From the NCBI GenBank assembly GCA_013329855.1, contig DUJI01000064.1, positions 1-5,406 of the forward strand: a DNA stretch of 5,406 nt, written 5' to 3'. Numbering within the stretch: position 1 is the stretch's first letter; every line of letters begins with the position of its first letter. A model generated the notes under the pieces. That model saw only the letters and a list, made by a program, of their open reading frames with translations. It was not told the origin of the DNA and ran no database searches. Below are positions 1 through 4,771 of this stretch, one piece after another. The position numbers and the translations under genes were made by a program. Source of the DNA: Thermoplasmata archaeon. GTDB taxonomy: Archaea > Thermoplasmatota > Thermoplasmata > RBG-16-68-12.

Positions 1-298
1 GGGCCCGCGCGGCCTCTCGGGCCTCCCCCAGGGCGGCCTTATGCGCCGCGAGGTCCACTTGGAGTGACCGCGCCGCGCCGCGGAGCCGCTCTCCTTCGTC
101 CGCGAGCGCGCGGAGGAGATCCCCGAGGCCCCGACTCGGGAACAGCGCGGCGACGAGGACATAGCCCGGGAAGAAGAAGACAAGGAGGAGCGCCCACAGC
201 GTGCCGATCCCGGTGACCAGGATCCCAGCGCTCACGAGGGCCGTGTAGGCGAGTGCCGCGATGAGGTCCCAAGGTCTTTCCTGAAAGCGAAGGCGCAC
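1..298 (-). CDS. DUF1616-like N-terminal membrane protein with coiled coil (partial, C-terminus outside window)
   Basis: The frame reads leftward from a GTG at 298-296 and stays open to the left edge, giving 99 visible residues. Residues 7-11 (ERPWD) and the FPGYVLVAALFP stretch at 43-54 are the wording typical of the N-terminus of DUF1616 membrane proteins. Two membrane helices are visible, at about 12-30 and 33-53. After Pro54 the usual further hydrophobic helices are not seen. Instead residues 57-99 are Ala/Leu/Arg/Glu-rich, with leucines at 58, 61, 62, 65, 72, 79 and 83, and look like an amphipathic coiled coil facing the cytoplasm. The start is well supported: GGGAGGGG at 313-306 lies 7 bases upstream, a TATA box lies at 340-331, and no other start codon exists between that TATA box and the GTG. 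No function is known for DUF1616. The family assignment rests only on the first 54 residues. The gene is divergent from the CPBP protease gene. Confidence 0.72.
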   Translation of the reverse strand, partial: MRLRFQERPWDLIAALAYTALVSAGILVTGIGTLWALLLVFFFPGYVLVAALFPSRGLGDLLRALADEGERLRGAARSLQVDLAAHKAALGEAREAARA

Positions 299-305
299 CC
301 TCGAG

Positions 306-313
306 CCCCTCCC
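306..313 (-). promoter_or_regulatory. Shine-Dalgarno site for the leftward GTG start at 298
   Basis: On the minus strand GGGAGGGG is followed by the 7-base spacer CTCGAGG and then GTG. This is a strong match to the anti-Shine-Dalgarno sequence at good spacing. It fixes the start of a gene that lacks an ATG. Confidence 0.7.
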
Positions 314-330
314 GCTGAAAAGGTCGGCGA

Positions 331-340
331 GTATAAATAG
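331..340 (-). promoter_or_regulatory. Archaeal TATA box between divergent genes
   Basis: The minus strand reads CTATTTATAC, an isolated AT-rich island in very GC-rich DNA. It lies about 37 bases upstream of the GTG at 298, so transcription would begin near 310-315, just ahead of the Shine-Dalgarno site. Read on the plus strand it is GTATAAATAG, also a fair TATA box, so it could direct transcription both ways. On the plus side it would give a long leader (start near 365) before the protease gene. The role for the leftward gene is the better supported one. Confidence 0.6.
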
Positions 341-510
341 CGTTAGTGAGACTGTGCCAGGCCCCTCCCTGTTTGCACGGTACCGCAGCGTCATCCGGCT
401 GTGGAATCGCGCCCGGGCGATTCGGCTCGGTGTCTGAGCACGCTGCGACCGATCCTTCCGGTGTCACCTTGGTCATCGCGACCACGCAAAGGCTAACTGG
501 CCCCTCGCAT

Positions 511-1362
511 GTGCCCCTCCCCGTGGGCCTGAGCGTGGAGGTCGAGCGGCTGGCGCTGCGCGCCGAGCGGCCCCTGCGAAGGCGCCTGGTCTTCTTGGGC
601 CACTACCTGATCGTGCTCGTTGCCGCGGAAGCCCTCCTCGCCGTCGCGGAAGTGCCGGAACAAGCCACGCTCGTGGTTGTCGGGATCCTGCTGGACGTGT
701 ACCTGCTAGTCAGCCTGCCGATCGAGGCGGCCTGGCTTGCGACGAAGGACCGTCCACTCGCCGCGTTCCTCGGCGCGCTGGTGCTCCCGCCCATCCTGCG
801 GGTCGTGAGCCTCTCTACGCCCCTATCCCCCTTCACCATGGTTCAGTGGCTCGCGATCGTCAGCGTGCCCCTCCTACTCGCTTGCTTCGCCGTAATGCGG
901 GCCCTGGAGCTGCGACCGCAAGACGTGTTCGTCGGCCTGGGCGACCGGCGGCTCATCGGGCTCAACGTCGCGGTGGCCGCCTCCGGTCTGGGACTCGGCT
1001 ATGGGGAGTACCGGCTGCTCCACGTGGCCCCATGGCTGACGACCCGAGGCGCCGGGGACTTCGCTTTTGCTGCGTTCGCCATCTTCCTCGCCACGGGCCT
1101 TGCGGAGGAACTCATCTTCCGGGGCATCCTCCTGAGCACGGGCGTCAGGCTCCTGGGTCGCCGCGGCGCCTTGCTGTACGTGGCCGTCGTGTTCGCGTCC
1201 CTCCACATCGGCTTCCTCTCCGTACCCTACGTCCTGGTGGCCTTCGCCGTGGGTCTCGCCTTCGGCCTCGTCGTCCTCGTGACGAAGACCCTGTGGGGAA
1301 CCGTCGTGGCCCACACGCTCGCCAACGTGGCGCTCTACTTGGTCTTCCCCCTCGGACTCTGA
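511..1362 (+). CDS. CPBP family intramembrane metalloprotease (CAAX protease-like)
   Basis: Read from GTG 511 the product is 283 residues and strongly hydrophobic, with about seven or eight membrane helices (roughly 26-45, 53-70, 83-99, 111-129, 148-164, 184-198, 221-238 and 240-260). All three conserved motifs of the CPBP (ABI/Rce1-like, PF02517) family are present: EELIFRG with Glu199, Glu200 and Arg204; FASLH with Phe228 and His232; and HTLAN with His268 and Asn272. These are the catalytic glutamate and metal-binding histidines of this membrane-embedded protease family, so the enzyme should be active. Archaeal substrates are mostly unknown. The frame is open back to GTG 346, with another GTG at 430. 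Codons 346-510 are irregular with low GC at the third position, while from 511 they become strongly GC-ending, so 511 (or 523/535) is preferred. No clear Shine-Dalgarno site precedes any of these. It is convergent with the membrane genes to its right. Confidence 0.92.
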   Translation: MPLPVGLSVEVERLALRAERPLRRRLVFLGHYLIVLVAAEALLAVAEVPEQATLVVVGILLDVYLLVSLPIEAAWLATKDRPLAAFLGALVLPPILRVVSLSTPLSPFTMVQWLAIVSVPLLLACFAVMRALELRPQDVFVGLGDRRLIGLNVAVAASGLGLGYGEYRLLHVAPWLTTRGAGDFAFAAFAIFLATGLAEELIFRGILLSTGVRLLGRRGALLYVAVVFASLHIGFLSVPYVLVAFAVGLAFGLVVLVTKTLWGTVVAHTLANVALYLVFPLGL

Positions 1363-1375
1363 GTGCGCAGGGAGT

Positions 1376-1392
1376 CCTCCGCCGCACGGAGG
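1376..1392 (+). other. Hairpin just after the protease gene (possible 3'-end structure)
   Basis: CCTCCG and CGGAGG form a perfect 6-bp stem around the 5-base loop CCGCA, beginning 14 bases after the TGA of the protease gene. It lies between two convergent genes and could shape the 3' end of either transcript. No T-run follows on either strand, so it does not look like a typical archaeal U-tract terminator. Confidence 0.3.
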
Positions 1393-1443
1393 CCGGGAGA
1401 ACCAGGCTATCGAGACGGCGGCTTCTACGGCGCCCGGGAGTGC

Positions 1444-1695
1444 TCAGAGGACTTCCCAGATCTTCACGACCACGATGGTCGCGAACACCGCGAGCAGGGC
1501 CAGGATGGGCGCGGTCAGGACCTTGGACAGGAACAGCATGCGGGGGTCCTCCCGCCGGCCGAACCCCCTCGAACCCACGGCTTCCCGGACAACTAGGAGA
1601 AGGATGAGCGTGGCGATGGCCACGATCCCCAAGATCCCAGCGTCCATCCCCGTGATGGCCACGGTTGTGGCCGGCGAGACGACGCTAGTGCCCAT
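1444..1695 (-). CDS. Small two-helix membrane protein, unknown function
   Basis: An 83-residue product starts at ATG 1695-1693 with a run of G (1705-1700) four bases upstream as a weak ribosome-binding site. Residues 1-18 are polar to neutral (MGTSVVSPATT...). A first membrane helix spans about 19-36, followed by a basic loop at 37-52 (VREAVGSRGFGRREDPR), and a second helix spans about 56-77. The C-terminus is KIWEVL. The positive loop between the helices predicts a hairpin with both ends outside and the loop in the cytoplasm. It lies 66 bases downstream of the 215-residue membrane protein gene on the same strand, with no obvious promoter between, so the two are probably co-transcribed. I do not recognise the family. 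Length, clean hydrophobic segments and codon use make it likely to be real. A structural partner of the neighbouring membrane protein is possible but unproven. Confidence 0.72.
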   Translation of the reverse strand: MGTSVVSPATTVAITGMDAGILGIVAIATLILLLVVREAVGSRGFGRREDPRMLFLSKVLTAPILALLAVFATIVVVKIWEVL

Positions 1696-1761
1696 CCGAC
1701 CCCCCGCAGGGCCTGATCGTTCCCGAAACCGCGAAGACGGCCGATTCCACTCGATGCTCGA

Positions 1762-2409
1762 TCATGGTTGCGCCGACGCGAGGAAGAGCGAGGCGGCCGC
1801 GTACGCGATGAGGCCGCCCCAGCCGTAGGCGAAGGTCAGGATGAAGAAGGTGTTGATCACGTAGTTCGTCTGGAGGAAACCCCCCACGCCGGGGAGGAAT
1901 GCCGCGCTGATGCCCGCGAAGAGCACGCTCGTGATGCAGGGACCCGCGAGGGTGAGCCACACTCGATGCGCCCGGCCCCTCCGGAGGCTCTCGGGTTCCG
2001 GCGAAGTCGGGGTGGCGCGAACCTCGACCCGTTCCCGCACGGTGGTCAGCACCGCCCCCGGACTCGTCTCTCCGCTTGCCGCATGATCGAGGGACTGGAG
2101 CAGGCGCTCGATGTCCGGGTTGGCCCCGCCGGTGGAAGCCTCCGGGGTGCGCCTCGGGCTCGAGGCGGTCACGAGCTGGCCGGCGGTCTCGGGCCTTCCA
2201 GTTCGGACAATGAAGACGCCGGCAAGGACGAGCATGCTGACCAAGACCGTGCTCGCGACGAGCGTCGTGGCGTAGGCCCAGAGGCTCAGGGTCTCCAAGT
2301 ACCAGGGTTCCGAGGTGCCGATGGCAGTCCAGAGCGCGCCGAGCCCCACGGCCAGCAGATAGACCTCGAAGATCGCAGCCAGGTCGCCGACCAGGAGACG
2401 AAACGCCAT
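1762..2409 (-). CDS. Four-helix membrane protein with central hydrophilic linker, unknown function
   Basis: The product is 215 residues from ATG 2409-2407. Two membrane helices lie at about 10-31 and 42-68. A hydrophilic, Pro/Ser/Thr/Glu/Arg-rich segment at 69-148 follows, with a short helical stretch at 97-128 (DIERLLQSLDH and a later VLTTVRERVEV). Two more helices lie at about 150-172 and 183-210. The Arg-rich flank at 143-149 and Arg69/Arg72 place the linker in the cytoplasm by the positive-inside rule. No catalytic motif is visible and I do not recognise the family. The start is supported by a TATA box centred 32 bases upstream and by the absence of any in-between start. There is no Shine-Dalgarno site, so the mRNA is probably leaderless or nearly so. 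The small two-helix protein gene follows 66 bases downstream. A sensor, scaffold or transport accessory role would be guesswork. Confidence 0.82.
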   Translation of the reverse strand: MAFRLLVGDLAAIFEVYLLAVGLGALWTAIGTSEPWYLETLSLWAYATTLVASTVLVSMLVLAGVFIVRTGRPETAGQLVTASSPRRTPEASTGGANPDIERLLQSLDHAASGETSPGAVLTTVRERVEVRATPTSPEPESLRRGRAHRVWLTLAGPCITSVLFAGISAAFLPGVGGFLQTNYVINTFFILTFAYGWGGLIAYAAASLFLASAQP

Positions 2410-2436
2410 GGACCGGAGAGGATGGGAGCCGCGACT

Positions 2437-2446
2437 ACATAAAACG
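2437..2446 (-). promoter_or_regulatory. Archaeal TATA box of the two-gene membrane unit
   Basis: The minus strand reads GTTTTATGTA, an AT-rich block in GC-rich surroundings, centred about 32 bases before ATG 2409. That spacing puts the transcription start within roughly 10 bases of the ATG, matching the lack of a ribosome-binding site. A GC-rich inverted repeat lies directly upstream (2450-2496). Confidence 0.6.
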
Positions 2447-2449
2447 TTG

Positions 2450-2496
2450 GCGGGGGCGAGCGTTCTGAGGCGCGGAGCGAGCTCGATTGCCCCCGC
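2450..2496. repeat. 8-bp inverted repeat upstream of the 2409 promoter
   Basis: GCGGGGGC (2450-2457) and GCCCCCGC (2489-2496) are perfect inverted copies separated by 31 bases. The inner arm begins 4 bases from the TATA box on its upstream side. It could be a regulator binding site, a 3'-end structure for the propeller gene transcript, or chance in GC-rich sequence. Confidence 0.35.
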
Positions 2497-2557
2497 TTTG
2501 CGACCCGGGCATCGCTACCACTGCCTCTGCTGAGCGCTCGCGGAAACGGGCGGCGTA

Positions 2558-2578
2558 GTCCCCGCCATTCTCGGGGAC
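2558..2578 (-). other. Hairpin downstream of the propeller gene
   Basis: GTCCCCG and CGGGGAC form a perfect 7-bp stem around a 7-base loop, beginning 20 bases after the propeller gene stop at 2598. A smaller near-palindrome, CGGACGGTCCG (2579-2589), sits between it and the stop. Position suggests a 3'-end or terminator role. No T-run follows in the leftward direction, so termination is unproven. Confidence 0.35.
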
Positions 2579-2597
2579 CGGACGGTCCGATTCGCGC

Positions 2598-3929
2598 CTA
2601 GCTTGTGCCTACGCAGCCCGGGGTGAACACGTCGTTGTTGTACAGGTCGAGGGTGTACGCCAATCCGACCATTTCCTGTCCCGCGGAGCCGCTCGCCGGC
2701 ACACGGAGAGGCAGCCGGCCCGCATAGTCTGCCAGGAGGGCGTCCGCGTCCCAGAGCGTCCCGGTGATCGAGGCGGGATCCGTGCCGTCGGCAAGGTTGA
2801 GCTTGGCGGCGATGAGCTGGTGGGCCAGAATCAGGCTGGCGTCCGTTCGCACCGGCGTCTTGAGCAGCGTCATGAGCTCCGCCATGGTGTAGACCTTGCC
2901 GCCGATCGTCAGGCTGTCCACGGGCCACGCGTCCGGATGGTTCTTCCAGTACCCGGGCGTCCGCGGGCATCCTTCGCCGGGCGGGGGAACCACGACGATT
3001 GCGAAGGGATTCTTGAAGGCCCCGCCCGACGAGAGGATCGTCTGCGTGCCGCTGTCAACGTCGATTCGGACGACCCGCTTGTTGAAGTCGGCGACCACGA
3101 TAGTGCCGTCCTCGAACGCCAGGTCGCTGGGATCGTAGAGCTTGTCACTGGAGTAGGCGACGGTCTGCGTTCCGTCTTCCGGGTCGACCATGATGATCTT
3201 GCCATCGTTCGTCGAGCTCCGGACGATTTGGTCGGCCACGAGGATGCTGCCATCCGACGCAATCGCGAGGCCGGTCGGGTTCACGAAGTAGCCACCCGAC
3301 GAGACAAGGGTCTGGTCGCCCGTCGTGACATCGACCTGGATCACGGCTCCGTCCGTGCCGCCGCCCCAGTCCACCACGAAGAGGCTACCGTCCGGCGCGA
3401 ACGCGAGGTCGACCGGGTCGATGAGCAGGTCTCCGTGGGAGATCAAGGCCTGGGCGCCGGAGACCGGGTCCACTCGGAAGAGGCTCCCGTCTGCGGTCGT
3501 GACTCCGGTTGCCGCGGATCCCTGGTCCGTGACGTAGAGGTCGCCGTCGGGCGCGAAGGCGATCCCGGAGGGGAACTCGAACTGGTCGTCGGTTGAAACG
3601 ACGGTCTGGGTCCCCGTGTCGGGGTCGACCCGGACCACGGCGGCTTCGCTGGTCGACGTGGGCACCCAGTTGCCGCTGGCGACCCACAGGTTTCCGTCGG
3701 GGCCAATGGCGATTCCCAGGGGGAACCCCAGCGCCCCTCCCGACGTGACCAACGTTTGCGTCCCGGTGGTGGGATCGATCCGGAACACGGCGTTCGCGCT
3801 GTCGTCCGTGACGTAGATGTCTCCTGGGACAAGCCCGGAGGGCGTCGCGGGTGACGCGGCGGCCTTACCCGGTAAGACCGCGAGCAGCGTCACTGCCACC
3901 AAGATGCCCACAACGAAGGCTGGCTTCAT
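2598..3929 (-). CDS. Secreted six-bladed NHL/Vgb-like beta-propeller with C-terminal GYWKNH domain
   Basis: A 443-residue product from ATG 3929-3927. Residues 1-25 form a signal peptide (Lys2, hydrophobic core 4-20, cleavage likely after the Ala-Ala-Ala at 23-25), so it is exported. Residues 36-315 hold six repeats of about 42-52 residues, each running DGxLxVxD...V.RVDP.TGTQTxxSSGG....P.GIAFAP. The GTQT-type turn recurs at 56, 106, 158 (as GAQA), 204 (as GDQT), 253 and 294. This is the pattern of NHL/SMP-30/virginiamycin B lyase-like propellers. Residues 321-440 are a separate domain starting CPRTPGYWKNHPDAWP, with an ILAHQLIAAKLN helix and a second cysteine at 439 that may pair with Cys321. 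Domains beginning CxxTPGYWKNH occur on other exported proteins, but their function is not known to me. No membrane anchor follows. No lyase activity can be claimed. A GTG at 3941 is an alternative start; ATG 3929 gives the better signal peptide. A purine-rich GGTGGAGGT directly precedes the ATG. Confidence 0.9.
   Translation of the reverse strand: MKPAFVVGILVAVTLLAVLPGKAAASPATPSGLVPGDIYVTDDSANAVFRIDPTTGTQTLVTSGGALGFPLGIAIGPDGNLWVASGNWVPTSTSEAAVVRVDPDTGTQTVVSTDDQFEFPSGIAFAPDGDLYVTDQGSAATGVTTADGSLFRVDPVSGAQALISHGDLLIDPVDLAFAPDGSLFVVDWGGGTDGAVIQVDVTTGDQTLVSSGGYFVNPTGLAIASDGSILVADQIVRSSTNDGKIIMVDPEDGTQTVAYSSDKLYDPSDLAFEDGTIVVADFNKRVVRIDVDSGTQTILSSGGAFKNPFAIVVVPPPGEGCPRTPGYWKNHPDAWPVDSLTIGGKVYTMAELMTLLKTPVRTDASLILAHQLIAAKLNLADGTDPASITGTLWDADALLADYAGRLPLRVPASGSAGQEMVGLAYTLDLYNNDVFTPGCVGTS
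2610..2969 (-). other. C-terminal CxxTPGYWKNH domain of the propeller protein
   Basis: This covers residues 321-440 of the protein. It opens with Cys321 and the GYWKNH motif at 326-331. A TIGGKVYTMAELMTLLKTP segment (341-359) follows, then a helix with ILAHQLIAAKLN (367-378), a D/A-rich stretch (394-401), and an end near Cys439. It is joined to the last blade by a short Pro/Gly linker (PPPGEG, 315-320), as expected for an independent domain. Confidence 0.65.
2985..3824 (-). repeat. Six tandem beta-propeller blade repeats
   Basis: Protein residues 36-315. Blades begin near residues 36, 78, 128, 180, 226 and 274, marked by a DG or GD followed by a hydrophobic strand and a V-x-D or V-A-S/D. Blades 2, 3 and 5 carry insertions of roughly 5-10 residues after the first strand. 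The first and last blades are the shortest and closest to a 42-residue unit. Confidence 0.8.
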
Positions 3930-3941
3930 ACCTCCACCCAC

Positions 3942-4771
3942 TCCTCACCCCGCTGCGGTCAAGCGCGGCGCTGTCCGCGGCGAGCCTTCCCCATTCGGTG
4001 ACCGCTGTATCTATAGGTTCCCGCAATACCGTACGGGCGCGCCGCGCGGGAGGTATTCTCGGATACGAGAACCGTCACTATCTGGTGCCGACTCGCGTCC
4101 GATCCAAGGACGCGGGCAGCCGACCCGATGCAGGGCGGCGAACGACCGCCACGCGGCCCCGGCATGCTCCGCCAGGGCGAGCTCGTCTAGCACGGCTGGG
4201 AGCTCGAACCGTGGATCATCGCTCTCCCGCCCCACCCCATGTGGACCGCCAGGCCAGCCGAGTCACCCCGTCGGCGGGACGGAGTCAACTCGCCCGGAAT
4301 CGGCGCCCGGCCTCAAGGCTGGGCCCCATCCAAGAGTCGGGATGGGCTTCGCTCACACCATTGCAGCCCAGGCTCGAGAAGGGTCGTCCGTGAGTCGGGC
4401 CGTGTCGGATACGCGCACTCAAAAGACGGAGATCCGCAGCGTTGGACCGCGCCGGGACCTACGTGGATTCAGCCAACGAGGCCACACGCAGGAACGCTCT
4501 GGAGGTCGCATGTGCAGACTGTCGTGGAAGCGCTGGATTCGAGTGAGGCACGGGGGCACCTCGAGACACGCTGGCGTCCTTGCGAGCGTGAACCTGTGTG
4601 GCGACCCGCCCGGATGCCTCTCCCTCGGAGACGGCAGCGTCGGTTCGAGACGGAACGCGGGTGCCCTCGCCTTTCGACGTGCGCCAGGAACGTGACGGCC
4701 ACGGAGCGCAGATCCACGACTCACCCGCAAAGGCTCTCTGGACTCGGCGCGAAGACTCGAGCCGCGAAGCC
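3942..4771. other. 830-base gap with no confident gene; several short hairpins
   Basis: No frame here has both a convincing start and the codon pattern of the neighbouring genes. Perfect hairpins seen: TTCTCG-GATA-CGAGAA (4056-4071), CGCGTCC with a 7-base loop and GGACGCG (4094-4114), GGCGG with a 7-base loop and CCGCC (4134-4150), and CGAGCTC with a 15-base loop and GAGCTCG (4178-4206). A minus-strand frame at 4235-4011 (74 codons, GTG start) has a mildly coding-like base pattern but no ribosome-binding site or recognisable family. I found no tRNA, insertion sequence ends or CRISPR repeats. The nearest-to-gene part probably contains the promoter of the propeller gene. Confidence 0.5.
4004..4019 (-). 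promoter_or_regulatory. Candidate TATA element for the propeller gene
   Basis: The minus strand reads AACCTATAGATACAGC, the most AT-rich stretch upstream of the propeller gene. It is about 80 bases from ATG 3929, which would give a leader of roughly 50-60 bases. The match to the archaeal TATA consensus is only fair. Confidence 0.3.

Noticed and set aside
846..1607. Open frame on the plus strand across the protease gene (253 codons)
   Set aside because: It is Arg/Pro/Gly-rich and low in hydrophobic residues. It is a different frame of the CPBP protease gene, whose motifs are unambiguous.
1768..2442. Plus-strand open frame of 224 codons antisense to the membrane protein
   Set aside because: Its charged, repetitive composition is typical of the antisense of a GC-rich gene. 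The minus strand has clear membrane helices and a promoter.
2820..3596. Plus-strand open frame of 258 codons antisense to the propeller gene
   Set aside because: It mirrors the repeat pattern of the propeller blades. The minus-strand product has a signal peptide and clear blade motifs.
3930..3941. Upstream GTG start adding Met-Gly-Gly-Gly to the propeller protein
   Set aside because: It would place glycines before the signal peptide, and a GAGGAG would directly abut the GTG. ATG 3929 gives a standard Met-Lys-Pro signal peptide start.
4394..4536. Short plus-strand frame containing a protein-like VACADCRG stretch
   Set aside because: It has no plausible start codon or ribosome-binding site, it is under 50 codons, and the single CxxC resemblance can arise by chance.
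4636..4656. GGTTCGAGAC resembling a tRNA T-arm
   Set aside because: The flanks give only a 4-bp stem with a wrongly placed loop, and there is no matching D-arm, anticodon arm or acceptor stem around it.
3817..4695. Plus-strand open frame of 292 codons running from the propeller gene into the gap
   Set aside because: Its first part is antisense to the signal peptide. The rest is rich in Arg, Ser, Pro and Gly with no domain-like pattern, consistent with stop-poor GC-rich DNA.
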